64,000 nt of DNA from Desulfobacula sp. (GTDB lineage Bacteria; Desulfobacterota; Desulfobacteria; Desulfobacterales; Desulfobacteraceae): contig NZ_JAUWQB010000003.1 in NCBI RefSeq assembly GCF_030611305.1, forward strand, positions 1-64,000. The letters run 5' to 3'. Position numbers and translations under genes: made by a program. Below are positions 9,146-17,634 of the stretch, piece after piece. The notes beneath the pieces were generated by a model. It ran no database searches and was not told the origin of the DNA. It saw only the letters and a list, made by a program, of their open reading frames with translations. Within the stretch, counting starts at the first letter, position 1; every line of letters begins with the position of its first letter.

Positions 9146-10405
9146 ATGAGTAAAATATCATGTATTGAACTGTATCATGTCAGAATCCCCCTGGATAAAC
9201 CCTTTTATCCAAGCTGGATTCCCGGATATCCGGCCATGGACAACCGGTTTGACCTTGTAAAAATCACCACCGAGGATGGGATACAAGGATATTCTGCAGG
9301 CCCTGCCATTGCTTCGGAAAGGTTGGGGCTTGGCAATTTGATTGCTCCCTATCTTCTGGGCCATGATGCCACTAATATCGATTTAATGCTTCAACGGCTC
9401 CGGGAAGTCAGCTATCTCGGTGTCCGGGCAAACTGGATTGAACCGGCATTCTGGGATATCAAGGGAAAACTTGAAGACAAACCCGTATACAAACTTTTGG
9501 GTGGCCATCGGGAATCTGTCGAACTCTATGCTTCCACCGGCGAAATCAAAGATAAAGACTCAAGGGTTTTTGAGGCCCGGAAAAGATACGAAGAAGGCTT
9601 TAAAACCATAAAAATCCGTGTCCATGAATTTGATGTTGAAAAAGACATCAGCCATGTCAAGGCAGTTGTGGAGGCTGTGGGTGACAAGATGACCATTGGG
9701 GTGGATGCCAACCAGGGATGGCGGGTGACCATTATCAATGATGCCCCGTTATGGGACCTTGAACGCGCCAAATATTTTGCCGATGCCTGTGCAGACATGA
9801 ATATTGCCTGGCTTGAAGAACCCCTTCCCATGGATGATTACGAAAGCCTTTCCCAGTTGACAAAATACAGCAGAATTCCCATTGCAGGCGGTGAAATCCA
9901 CACCAATGGGAAGAGTGAACTCAAATTCATGATTGAAAAAAAATGTTATGACATTTTTCAGCCGGATGCCATTATGACCGGTGGTATTCAACATGCACTT
10001 GAAGTGGCAGACCATTGCAGAAAACATGGTTTAAAATTTACACCCCATACCTGGACAAACGGTATCGGGTTTGCTGTCAATCTTAATGTTCTGCTGGCAA
10101 GCGGGTTCAACGGCACCAAACCTTTGGAATACCCCATTAACCCGCCTTCATGGACCATAGAAAAGCGGGACGGGATCTTGAAAAAACCTTTTATGCACGA
10201 TAAAGGTATTCTTCACCCAACCTATGCACCCGGGCTTGGATTTGAAATTGATTTGGACAAGCTTTCCAAATATGGCAAAAAATTCTTCAGCATGAATAAA
10301 AGAAAACTCATGTTTTACACCATAAAGGACAAAGGCTTACTCACTGCGCTGAAACTCAATTCAAACAAAAAAAAGTATGGGGTGGATGCCCGGAAAAAAG
10401 ATTAA
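9146..10405 (+). CDS. Enolase-superfamily (mandelate racemase/muconate lactonizing) enzyme
   Basis: The 419-residue protein has the N-terminal capping domain and (beta/alpha)-barrel of the MR/MLE branch. Likely catalytic and metal residues are the TIKIRV segment (general-base position), VDANQGW (Asp ligand), WLEEPL (Glu ligand), AGGEIH (Glu ligand) and TPHTW with a His that fits the mandelate racemase-type base. The substrate is probably an acid sugar or another alpha-hydroxy/amino acid, but sequence alone does not settle this. It starts nine bases after pckG and is probably co-transcribed. The last 60 residues are unusually basic. Its stop overlaps the convergent gene's stop by four bases. 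Confidence 0.85.
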   Translation: MSKISCIELYHVRIPLDKPFYPSWIPGYPAMDNRFDLVKITTEDGIQGYSAGPAIASERLGLGNLIAPYLLGHDATNIDLMLQRLREVSYLGVRANWIEPAFWDIKGKLEDKPVYKLLGGHRESVELYASTGEIKDKDSRVFEARKRYEEGFKTIKIRVHEFDVEKDISHVKAVVEAVGDKMTIGVDANQGWRVTIINDAPLWDLERAKYFADACADMNIAWLEEPLPMDDYESLSQLTKYSRIPIAGGEIHTNGKSELKFMIEKKCYDIFQPDAIMTGGIQHALEVADHCRKHGLKFTPHTWTNGIGFAVNLNVLLASGFNGTKPLEYPINPPSWTIEKRDGILKKPFMHDKGILHPTYAPGLGFEIDLDKLSKYGKKFFSMNKRKLMFYTIKDKGLLTALKLNSNKKKYGVDARKKD

Positions 10406-10965
10406 AGCTTTCGGGCCAGATCCCTGATATCTTCAGAAAGGGTGAGCTGATTTTCCATCTCACCCTTTTCATCCATACCCCTGTAGCAGAGCGATGTTTC
10501 GTATTTAATATCTGCTGCATCAAAAAAGTACCTGGCTGTCAGCTTCAAACCGTCAAAAAGATCTTTTCCATGGGTGGCACCTGATGCCAGAAGCACTCCC
10601 TTGCGTTTGCGGTCCTTGAATTCATCCATTTTCAGCCTGTATTTTCGGGACCACATCACCTGAATACGATCAATCAAAGCCTTAAGCACTGCCGGAAAGG
10701 CGTAAAAATAAACCGGTGAGCTGATGACGACAATATCGGCCTTTATCATTGCCGGGAGAAAAATATGGGTAAAATCATCCTCAAAAATACACACCCCTTC
10801 TGTTTCACAATTGCCGCATCCTATACAGGGATTGATCTTGAGTTTAACGGCATTCAACACCTGAGTGTCATATCCCCTGACTTTCATTTCTTCCATGAAA
10901 CAAGACATAAGATGCTGAGAATTCCCTTTATGGCGCGGACTGCCGTTTATGCCAAGAACCAGCAT
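10402..10965 (-). CDS. Iron-sulfur flavoprotein / NADPH-dependent FMN reductase family
   Basis: The 187-residue protein has a flavodoxin-like FMN fold (MLVLGINGSPRHKGNS, then ISSPVYFYAFPAVLKALIDR) with an inserted compact cysteine motif NPCIGCGNCETEGVC around residue 48 that fits a [4Fe-4S] cluster. That combination is typical of the Isf family, which passes electrons between ferredoxin and FMN in anaerobes, often for oxygen or peroxide reduction. GGAG precedes the ATG by nine bases. It follows the FKBP gene with only six bases between, so the pair is probably one transcript. Confidence 0.85.
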   Translation of the reverse strand: MLVLGINGSPRHKGNSQHLMSCFMEEMKVRGYDTQVLNAVKLKINPCIGCGNCETEGVCIFEDDFTHIFLPAMIKADIVVISSPVYFYAFPAVLKALIDRIQVMWSRKYRLKMDEFKDRKRKGVLLASGATHGKDLFDGLKLTARYFFDAADIKYETSLCYRGMDEKGEMENQLTLSEDIRDLARKL

Positions 10966-10971
10966 AATAGA

Positions 10972-11679
10972 TTACTCCACAATGCCCAATACTTCGACTT
11001 CAAAAATCAGGGTGGAACCCGGTTTTATGAGAGATCCTGCCCCCCTGTCACCATATGCCAGGTCCGGCGGAATATACAATTCCCACTTTGATCCGACCTT
11101 CATTATCTGCAAGGCCTCAATCCAACCCTGGATCACACCGCCCACCTGAAATGTTGCCGGTTTGCCCCTTCGATAGGAAGAGTCAAACACTGTTTCATCA
11201 ATGAGTGTGCCTTTATAATGACATTCTACCGTATCCGTTGCCTTTGGCAAAGGACCGTCACCCTCTGTAATAATTTTATATTGAAGCCCGGACGGCAGGG
11301 TTACGACACCCTCCTTTTGCTTGTTTTCCTCTAAAAACTTGGCTCCTTTTTCCCTGTTTACTTTGGATTCCATTTTAACCCTCTCTATCTGTTTTTGCCT
11401 TGCCAGCCGCTGATAAGATGTCAGGGCCTGTCTTAGCTTTTCTTCTGTCAGTTTGGACTGCTTTTCATGGCTGTCCCTGGCTCCCATGATAAAAAATGTG
11501 GGATCAAGTTCAAAGTTTTCTCTTAATTTATCAAAAATATCATATCCAAGAGCATAACTGATCTGCTTTTCAAGATCAGCTTTTTCAATGGATTGTTCTT
11601 TCTCTTCATTTGCAAAACATTGAATATTGAAAAAAAACAGAATGATCAGAACCAGAAAACATCTTTTACGATTTTGCAT
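10972..11679 (-). CDS. FKBP-type peptidyl-prolyl cis-trans isomerase, exported
   Basis: From ATG 11679 the protein is 235 residues: a short positive start, hydrophobic LVLIILFFFNIQCFA signal sequence, then a dimerisation domain (QISYALGYDIFDKLRENF, about residues 40-120) and a C-terminal FKBP domain (GLQYKII, VECHYKGTLIDETVFDSSY, IQGWIEALQIMKVGSKWELYIPPDLAYG). This is the FkpA/Mip layout of periplasmic folding factors. The start was moved inward from 11745 because AAGGAGACCTTA sits just before this ATG and the signal peptide begins there. A cysteine lies at the end of the hydrophobic core (NIQCFA), so lipid attachment is possible though the lipobox is poor. Confidence 0.9.
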   Translation of the reverse strand: MQNRKRCFLVLIILFFFNIQCFANEEKEQSIEKADLEKQISYALGYDIFDKLRENFELDPTFFIMGARDSHEKQSKLTEEKLRQALTSYQRLARQKQIERVKMESKVNREKGAKFLEENKQKEGVVTLPSGLQYKIITEGDGPLPKATDTVECHYKGTLIDETVFDSSYRRGKPATFQVGGVIQGWIEALQIMKVGSKWELYIPPDLAYGDRGAGSLIKPGSTLIFEVEVLGIVE

Positions 11680-12100
11680 TAAGGTCTCCTTAAATTTTAC
11701 AAAGTTTAAATTGACATGCCTTAATATGAGTAACAAAAAGACCAAAAATTTGCAATGGGCGTACCGACTTAAAACAGAGCGATCGCATGAAAAAATATGA
11801 ATTTTAAGAGGTAACTTCTAATGAACCATAAGAAATGCAAACCGGTTCATTTTTTGGTCGTAGTCAATCTTAGGTATTTTATGGTTCATTTACTATTACA
11901 TTTTTCAATAGTACCTGCCACTAAAATTCTATTGATGTATCTTTTTGGTATCCACAAGAATTGGGGACTCTGAATACTCGGTACAGGGATAATGATACTT
12001 GAGTGTGATCAAGGCATTAAACTTGATAAAAAAAATATAATTTGAAAGAATAGCTTTTGATATTTTTCTAAGATAAGAGAGTTTGATCTGGAGAAGTGAT
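11680..12100. other. Gene-free stretch (about 420 bp), AT-rich
   Basis: No convincing gene on either strand. The 64-codon frame on the minus strand at 11929-12123 is AT-rich, lacks a ribosome-binding site and overlaps the HicA-like gene, so I do not accept it. The stretch contains an 11-bp inverted repeat, listed separately, and no clear tRNA or terminator. Confidence 0.5.
11820..11890. repeat. 11-bp perfect inverted repeat with 49-bp spacer
   Basis: AATGAACCATA at 11820-11830 is the exact reverse complement of TATGGTTCATT at 11880-11890. The spacer has a small internal dyad (AACCGGTT at 11839-11846). It could be the ends of a very small decayed mobile element, a paired binding site, or chance; there is no transposase nearby. 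Confidence 0.45.
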
Positions 12101-12373
12101 TCATTTGGATATGATTTTTTCATATTTTGCTTTTGTCAAAGGGCATTCCAACAGTTGATCAAAGTCTGAAACCGATAAGCCTAGCTGTCTAGCCATTGAG
12201 GCATATGTCTTTCTCGGAATGCTTTTACGGCCTTTTGGGACTGTTATTCGTTTTGCTTTTACACCGTTTAGCTTGAACCAGCCGTTAAATTCTTTTCCGC
12301 TTTTAAATTCAATGTGAAGTTTCTTTTCCCCTACTTTTTTAACATCTCTTACATTAAATTGGGCATTTTTCAT
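12101..12373 (-). CDS. HicA/YcfA-like small protein (putative toxin)
   Basis: The 90-residue basic protein has a C-terminal half reading KRITVPKGRKSIPRKTYASMARQLGLS, which resembles the end of the HicA dsRNA-binding fold (a basic strand, then PKGTLRSI-like helix). The N-terminal half (EFKSGKEFNGWFKLNGVK) would supply the two other strands, but I do not see the standard HicA catalytic GSH triplet, so activity is uncertain. It follows the HicB-like gene by two bases and has no Shine-Dalgarno sequence of its own, implying coupled translation. HicA proteins are ribosome-independent mRNA interferases; that function is inference here. Confidence 0.55.
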   Translation of the reverse strand: MKNAQFNVRDVKKVGEKKLHIEFKSGKEFNGWFKLNGVKAKRITVPKGRKSIPRKTYASMARQLGLSVSDFDQLLECPLTKAKYEKIISK

Positions 12374-12375
12374 AA

Positions 12376-12840
12376 TCAGGAGTCAATAATCAATTCTTTT
12401 AAGAAATTTTTTATACTTAGCCACTCTTCAGTAAAATTGTCATCTTCTATCAAATCAAAATATAAAGATTCAATTTCAAATTTAAGAGCATCTATAGCCT
12501 CAATTCTATCATCACCACAACCGAATAAAGAAAAGTCAACAGCTCTAGCAATAAACCCTTCGCTATCTTTCTCGATTATAACATCTAAAGGACTTTGCAA
12601 TCGCTTTGTTTCCAACATATTTAATTTGATTATGATTGCTTCATTTTTTTTAGATTCAGCATATTTTTTTTGTTCGATATAAGTAGCAATATGAGGAATC
12701 ACCTTTTCCAATTCTATACTTGTTGCTACTCCTTCTTCAGCAATCACTGGAGTTGATGTAGTGTCTGACTCATTATGTTTATATTTCCAGTCAGAAAGAG
12801 AAGTGATATCAGTGGCACTATTTGTTGCTGTTCCGGTCAT
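12376..12840 (-). CDS. HicB-like protein (putative antitoxin) with N-terminal extension
   Basis: The last 65 residues of this 154-residue protein read PLDVIIEKDSEGFIARAVDFSLFGCGDDRIEAIDALKFEIESL when the start and end of the block are joined, the pattern of the HicB partial RNase H fold (a strand with EKDSEGFIAR, then a turn, then an EAI helix). The first 90 residues are low-complexity Thr/Ser-rich followed by a Lys/Glu helix and do not look like the usual HicB C-terminal DNA-binding domain, which is absent. AAGGATTGAA precedes the ATG. The gene is sandwiched one base after the 217-residue gene and two bases before the HicA-like gene. Confidence 0.55.
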   Translation of the reverse strand: MTGTATNSATDITSLSDWKYKHNESDTTSTPVIAEEGVATSIELEKVIPHIATYIEQKKYAESKKNEAIIIKLNMLETKRLQSPLDVIIEKDSEGFIARAVDFSLFGCGDDRIEAIDALKFEIESLYFDLIEDDNFTEEWLSIKNFLKELIIDS

Positions 12841-12841
12841 T

Positions 12842-13495
12842 TCAATCCTTTGAATTTATTTTATTCGTTAATTCTTGGCAAATACGTTTTGCCTCATCCC
12901 ATTTGTCGAATAAACCAATAACAGTATTATGATCATCTTCTTCATTAAGGCTAATATTAAAATTATATGCGAGCTGAAGCATTTCCTTTTTTTTATTCTG
13001 CATCACTACGGAAATAGGTTTTGCATCAAGTCTAAATCTTGTCCCTAAGAGATCCTTGCTAAAATACCCGCCAAATCGAACATTTTCTTCCTCAAGATCA
13101 TTAAATAATTTTGATTGTTCATTACAAAATAATGATCGGGTTAATTTATAGATATCTTTATCCAATGGAATTACATGATATGTAAAATTTAACCCGGCTG
13201 CTGTAAATGGAGTGTGGGGTAAAAGTTTAACAAGCCGACCAATTTTTGATGATAGTAATTCTTTGGTATTTTTATATTTAGGGTTTATTGAAAATTGCAA
13301 TCGATCAGGAACAATATGTAATCGAAAGTCATCGGATTGAGCTTCAACAATCACGGGTAAACACGTTGCTCCTTGCAATTCTTTTTCCGTAAAAATTTTA
13401 TTTTTATATAGCCAAACTGTATTTAATATATTTACGTTGAAGGTAGACGCAATAATAACTATGTTACAGTCAACAAAGTCTATATCGTGATTCAT
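12842..13495 (-). CDS. Hypothetical protein heading the HicBA-like operon (217 aa)
   Basis: I do not recognise this 217-residue protein. It has an N-terminal beta-rich segment (DIDFVDCNIVIIASTFN), a middle block with repeated hydrophobic strands (LHIVPDRLQFSINPKY, GRLVKLLPHTPFTAAGLNFTYHV) and an amphipathic C-terminal helix (WDEAKRICQELTNKI). There is no signal peptide or membrane segment. Its stop is separated by one base from the next ATG, so it belongs to the same transcript as the HicB- and HicA-like proteins and may be a third component. The three genes share low GC content, unlike the thiolase gene upstream. Confidence 0.6.
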   Translation of the reverse strand: MNHDIDFVDCNIVIIASTFNVNILNTVWLYKNKIFTEKELQGATCLPVIVEAQSDDFRLHIVPDRLQFSINPKYKNTKELLSSKIGRLVKLLPHTPFTAAGLNFTYHVIPLDKDIYKLTRSLFCNEQSKLFNDLEEENVRFGGYFSKDLLGTRFRLDAKPISVVMQNKKKEMLQLAYNFNISLNEEDDHNTVIGLFDKWDEAKRICQELTNKINSKD

Positions 13496-13804
13496 TTTAT
13501 AGTTTTTCCCAAGAATATTTTTTTGCTATGGATTATTTAAACAAATAATAACCATTTTTATTTGTAAATCAAATATCACAGAAGATTATATAGAGCAAAT
13601 TAATAATTTTTAATTTTTATTGCGAGCCGGAAACTCAAGATTACTTGCATTAGTCATAACTTCCCCAATATTCAACAATTCAAACGGTATCTTTAATCTC
13701 TGCTGAGCAAACGATCCTGGCAGCCGGAAAAATCCCTGTGAAAAACCTCGACTTTTGAAATTGAGCTATTTACGGTCATAAAAATCAGGGTCTTTGCTTT
13801 TATA
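13496..13804. other. Gene-free stretch between thiolase and the HicBA-like operon
   Basis: Apart from the candidate promoter above, the half next to the thiolase stop is GC-richer and contains, on the minus strand (about 13775 to 13618), a 50-codon open frame that reads through SRGFSQGFFRLPGSFAQQ and ends at TAA but has no early start codon. It may be the remnant of a gene or a genomic repeat unit. No intrinsic terminator with a clean T-run was seen after the thiolase gene. Confidence 0.4.
13585..13613 (-). promoter_or_regulatory. Candidate promoter of the three-gene HicBA-like operon
   Basis: On the minus strand TTAAAA (13608-13613) is followed after 17 bases by a perfect TATAAT (13585-13590). 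It lies about 90 bases ahead of the first ATG (13495). The -10 is strong and the -35 moderate, in an AT-rich context that makes chance matches likely. Confidence 0.4.
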
Positions 13805-15055
13805 TTAAAGCATTTCTATGACGCATGCCATGGATACACCGCCGCCGCCGCAAAGGGTGGCAAGGCCAAGGGATTTATTCCTGTTTTTCATGGCATACAT
13901 CAAGGATACCACGATTCTTGCACCGGTGGAGCCCACAGGGTGACCCAGCCCGATTCCCGAGCCATTGACATTGGTAATTTCCCGGTTCAGCCCCAGTTCT
14001 TTTTCACATCCGAGATATTGCCCTGCAAATGCCTCATTCACTTCAATGAGTTCAAAATCATCCATTTTAAAATGGGATGATTTCAATAAATTTTTAACCG
14101 CCGGTACCGGTGAAAGCCCCATGACAGACGGGTGGCAGGCGCCCCTTGAGGTTGTTTTTATCCTGGCAATGGGTGTCAGTCCCAATTCTCTGGCTTTTGA
14201 GGCAGACATGATAATCATACCGGTTGATCCGTCATTAATGCCGGAAGAATTCCCGGCAGTCACTTTGCCGATTTTAGGAACAAAGGCTGAAGGAAGGGCG
14301 GAAAGTTGTTCCATGGTTATTCCAGGCCTGAAGTGTTCGTCTTTATCAAAAATGATGGGATCTTTTCTTTTTTGAGGAACTTGAACCTGCACAATTTCAT
14401 CCTTGAATGATCCGTCATTTGTGGCGCGCTCCACCTCGTTGTGACTTCTTAAGGCGACTTCATCCATCTCTTTTCGAGATATATCCAGATGCTGAGCTAT
14501 AAATTCAGTGGTATGACCCATGATATAAGGTTTGCCTATAAAATAACTCAAAGGTGGCTGGGTCTCATCCACGGGCCCGTCCTCGGGATGAGGGATAATG
14601 TAGGAGCCGCAGTGCAGGGCATGGATCATATCATCCACAAATGTCTGATCCTGGAGTCTGCATCCCCACCGGGCATTGGGAACACTGTATGGCACCGATG
14701 ACATATGCTCTGTCCCGCCTGCCAGAATAATGTCTGCCATGCCCGCCTGGATCATGGCCATCCCGGATATCATGGCTTCCATTCCGGAAATACAGACCCT
14801 GTTGATGGTAACAGCAGGTATTGCATCCGGAATACCGGCAAGCAATGCACCGACTCTTGCCACATTGAGCGTATCACACGATTCCATGCAGCACCCGTAT
14901 CGTATATCATCTATCATCCCGGGCTCAATATTTGCTCTTTTAATTGCCTCTTTCATGGTAACCGCTGCAAGGCTTGCGCCATTCATAGGGAGCAGTGTTC
15001 CGCCAAAAGCGCCAATCGCTGTTCTACAGCCGGATACTATGACAACATCTTCCAT
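13805..15055 (-). CDS. Thiolase (acetyl-CoA acyltransferase)
   Basis: The 416-residue enzyme has the thiolase signature residues: nucleophilic Cys in NRVCISGMEAM (about residue 88), NGSGIGLGHPVGSTGAR (active-site His) and the second Cys in TLCGGGGVSMACV near the C-terminus. It either cleaves 3-ketoacyl-CoA with CoA in beta-oxidation or condenses two acetyl-CoA. The adjacent acyl-CoA dehydrogenase, 42 bases upstream in the same direction, favours the degradative role. AGGAGATAATAAAA precedes the ATG. The C-terminal motif GGGGVSMA differs slightly from the more common GGGMGVA. Confidence 0.9.
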   Translation of the reverse strand: MEDVVIVSGCRTAIGAFGGTLLPMNGASLAAVTMKEAIKRANIEPGMIDDIRYGCCMESCDTLNVARVGALLAGIPDAIPAVTINRVCISGMEAMISGMAMIQAGMADIILAGGTEHMSSVPYSVPNARWGCRLQDQTFVDDMIHALHCGSYIIPHPEDGPVDETQPPLSYFIGKPYIMGHTTEFIAQHLDISRKEMDEVALRSHNEVERATNDGSFKDEIVQVQVPQKRKDPIIFDKDEHFRPGITMEQLSALPSAFVPKIGKVTAGNSSGINDGSTGMIIMSASKARELGLTPIARIKTTSRGACHPSVMGLSPVPAVKNLLKSSHFKMDDFELIEVNEAFAGQYLGCEKELGLNREITNVNGSGIGLGHPVGSTGARIVVSLMYAMKNRNKSLGLATLCGGGGVSMACVIEML

Positions 15056-15097
15056 TTTTATTATCTCCTGTACTTTAATTTAGATCCTTAACTATTT

Positions 15098-16894
15098 TTA
15101 AAATAAGTGTTCTTCCATACTGGCTGCCGGATTCTTTTCATATGTGATGGCAGTCAATTTTCCCATGGTCGCAGGAATGATGGTCATGATAAAAAATTGA
15201 GCCGCCTTGATTTTTCCCTGATAAAAAGCACTTTCTTTTGTTTCAAGCTTTTTGTCAGCAATGACGGCTCTCCACAGCAGCATCCATGCCATGATGATGT
15301 CGCCTGTTGCGTCCAGCAATGGATGGGCACAGGCAAAAGCCGATGCCATATGCTTTGAAAAGAATGCGTTGCTGGTATTTTTACAAGTGGTTTCTAACAA
15401 AAAAAGAGCGGTTTCTAATTTTATTGCAAGCTCCTTTAAATTGTCCTGGGCTTTGGCTGTCAGTATGGTGGCTTTAATCTCACTGATCAGTGCCTCCAGC
15501 ATCAGCCCCTTATTTCCTGCAATCTTACGCCCCAGAAAATCCATGGCCTGGATACCGTTTGCACCTTCATAAATGGACGCGATTTTACAATCCCTGACCG
15601 TCTGCTCCACAGGATACTCTTTGGTGTAGCCGTACCCGCCAAGAACCTGCATGGCCTCGACACAAACATCAAACCCTTTTTCGCTGGAATAGGCTTTGAC
15701 CAGAGGTGTTAAAATTTCCACCAGGTTTGAATAGTGCATGGACTCCTTCTTATCCGCAACCGTTTCTATTTTATCAAAACAAAAGGCTGTATAATAAACC
15801 AGACTTCGCATGCCTTCCACATAGGATTTCATCTTCAACAGCATGCGTTTTACATCGGGATGTCGGATAATCGGCACCTGGTTTGCACCATGATCGCCAA
15901 GATCTTCAATACTTCTTCCCTGAAGTCTTTGTTTTGCATAATCAAGGGCGTGCAGATAGGCCAGGTTTGCACTTGTAAAGGCCTGTGTCCCCACTTCCAG
16001 GCGGACTTCATTCATCATGTGAAACATGATTTCCATTCCCCGGTTGGGATTGCCCAGTAAAAATCCCCGGCATTTTCCTTTGCTGCCAAGTGACAGAGAG
16101 CAGGTCGGGCTGCCGTGGAGTCCCATTTTTTCTTCAATACCGGTACAGATCACATCATTGGATTCGCCCAACGTCCCGTCCGCATTGACCCATATTTTGG
16201 GAACAATAAACAGGGAAATCCCTTTGGTTCCGGCAGGTGCCCCTTCAATTCTGGCAAGGACCGGATGGATAATATTATCTGTAAGGTTCTGTTCTCCGTT
16301 TGTAATAAAAATTTTACTGCCAATGATTTCATAAGTACCATCATCCATTTTTTTTGCCGAGGTGGTCAATGCCCCGACATCTGACCCTGCGCCGGGCTCT
16401 GTCAACAGCATGGTACCACCCCAGACACCGGTATATAGTTTTTCCAAAAACAGATCTTTTTGCTCCCCGGTCCCAAAAAGATCGATCATTTTTCCTGCCC
16501 CGTGGCCAAGAATGGAATAGGTTGTTAAAATATAATTTGCACCGGTAAGGTATTCCATGGCTGCCTGGGCAATGGAAAAAGGAAGCCCTTGCCCGCCATA
16601 TTCAGGACTTTCGGTCAACGCACCCCATTCACCTTCCACCAGAAGTTTGTGGGGCTTTCTTAAACATTCCGGCACTTTGACCATACCATTTTCAAATGAC
16701 ACACCCACTTTGTCGCATTCTGTATAGGTGGGGAAAATTTCTTTAACTGCCAGATTTTTTGCTTCTTTTACCACCATATCAAACATTTTCTTATTAAATG
16801 CTTTGTATTTGTCTGATGTTAAAAACGCATCCACTTGGAATTGTTCATAAAGGACAAAATCGATATCTCTTTGATCAGTAAGTTTGGGAGCCAT
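15098..16894 (-). CDS. Acyl-CoA dehydrogenase, long form with C-terminal extension
   Basis: The 598-residue flavoenzyme oxidises acyl-CoA to trans-2-enoyl-CoA. Seen in the sequence are an N-terminal helical domain, the middle domain with MLLTEPGAGSDVGAL and KIFITNGEQ, and the C-terminal domain with QVLGGYGYTKEYPVEQ and IYEGANGIQAMDFLGRK, whose Glu fits the catalytic base position. After about residue 465 there is a further helical extension ending in AASMEEHLF, as in the roughly 600-residue FadE5-like group. AAAGAGGTGGAAT precedes the ATG. Together with the downstream thiolase it forms a beta-oxidation pair; hydratase and 3-hydroxyacyl-CoA dehydrogenase must be elsewhere. Confidence 0.9.
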   Translation of the reverse strand: MAPKLTDQRDIDFVLYEQFQVDAFLTSDKYKAFNKKMFDMVVKEAKNLAVKEIFPTYTECDKVGVSFENGMVKVPECLRKPHKLLVEGEWGALTESPEYGGQGLPFSIAQAAMEYLTGANYILTTYSILGHGAGKMIDLFGTGEQKDLFLEKLYTGVWGGTMLLTEPGAGSDVGALTTSAKKMDDGTYEIIGSKIFITNGEQNLTDNIIHPVLARIEGAPAGTKGISLFIVPKIWVNADGTLGESNDVICTGIEEKMGLHGSPTCSLSLGSKGKCRGFLLGNPNRGMEIMFHMMNEVRLEVGTQAFTSANLAYLHALDYAKQRLQGRSIEDLGDHGANQVPIIRHPDVKRMLLKMKSYVEGMRSLVYYTAFCFDKIETVADKKESMHYSNLVEILTPLVKAYSSEKGFDVCVEAMQVLGGYGYTKEYPVEQTVRDCKIASIYEGANGIQAMDFLGRKIAGNKGLMLEALISEIKATILTAKAQDNLKELAIKLETALFLLETTCKNTSNAFFSKHMASAFACAHPLLDATGDIIMAWMLLWRAVIADKKLETKESAFYQGKIKAAQFFIMTIIPATMGKLTAITYEKNPAASMEEHLF

Positions 16895-17076
16895 ATTCCA
16901 CCTCTTTTATGTGTTAACTATTGGGCAAATAAAATTTACTTATCCAATATAAACCTGTCAAGAAAAAAATAATTAAGGATCAATTATGTAAACAGTGTTT
17001 ATAAAATTAAAATAAATGGTTCTTCTTGAAATCAAGGGTGCGGTAAGGTACTTCGACTTAATTTGTGGGATATTCT

Positions 17077-17514
17077 CTAATCTTTCTTGAACACTTCATT
17101 CTCGGTCGCCAGAAGACCTGAAATGGTGATTTTATCCAGGCAATCAAACATTGCGCGGCTGGCCTCAACCCATACCCACCGGGACAGACATTCTCCTGCT
17201 CTGTTACAGACACCGCAGACCTGGTTTTCCTGTTCTGCACAATCTGTAATGGCTGTGGATTCCTCAAGAATTCGTACAATGGTGCCAATGGTTATTTCAT
17301 CAGGGGATTTTGCAAGCATGTGACCGCCGAAAGGGCCCCTGTGACTTTTTATAATGCCTGCTTTCTTGAGTTTAGACACAAGCTGTTCCAGGTATTTTAC
17401 CGAGATGTTCTGTCGACCTGCAACATCGCTCAAAGGAACCGGTTTGTCCTTGCCATGAACTGTAATATCAAGGATAAGCCTTGTACCGTATCTGCTTTTT
17501 GTTGTCAGTCGCAT
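17077..17514 (-). CDS. rrf2: Rrf2-family transcriptional regulator
   Basis: The 145-residue protein begins MRLTTKSRYGTRLILDI, the typical Rrf2/IscR winged-helix start, followed by the recognition region ISVKYLEQLVSKLKKAGII and SHRGPFGGHMLAK. Cysteines in DCAEQENQVCGVCNRAGEC (about residues 90-108) are placed where IscR/NsrR hold an Fe-S cluster, so redox sensing is likely. The start at 17514 was preferred over 17538 because AGGAAAGACA sits just upstream and the family motif begins there. In Desulfovibrio vulgaris, Rrf2 and Rrf1 are encoded with the hmc operon and repress it; here the same genes lie in the same order, with a kinase and stress protein added, so Rrf2 probably regulates hmcA-F and itself. 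Confidence 0.85.
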   Translation of the reverse strand: MRLTTKSRYGTRLILDITVHGKDKPVPLSDVAGRQNISVKYLEQLVSKLKKAGIIKSHRGPFGGHMLAKSPDEITIGTIVRILEESTAITDCAEQENQVCGVCNRAGECLSRWVWVEASRAMFDCLDKITISGLLATENEVFKKD

Positions 17515-17546
17515 TGTCTTTCCTAAATTAATTTCCAAATCCCATT

Positions 17547-17575
17547 ATTATGTCTTTTATATGACATTCAATCAA
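17547..17575 (-). promoter_or_regulatory. Promoter of rrf2 with overlapping dyad (possible Rrf2 operator)
   Basis: On the minus strand TTGATT (17570-17575) and CATAAT (17547-17552) are separated by 17 bases, five of six matches at the -10. Between and overlapping them lies the dyad ATGTC(8)GACAT at 17550-17567, well placed for an autorepressor to block RNA polymerase. It shows that rrf2 has its own promoter although it follows the kinase gene by only 120 bases. Confidence 0.5.
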
Positions 17576-17634
17576 ATGATTCAATTGTTAGTATTAATAA
17601 TCATTCATCGCCAACAGACAAAAAGAGGCAATTA

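Noticed and set aside
12314-12682. Plus-strand frame of 122 codons across the HicBA-like genes
   Set aside because: Low-complexity Ser/Phe-rich translation; the minus-strand genes are tightly packed and have better support.
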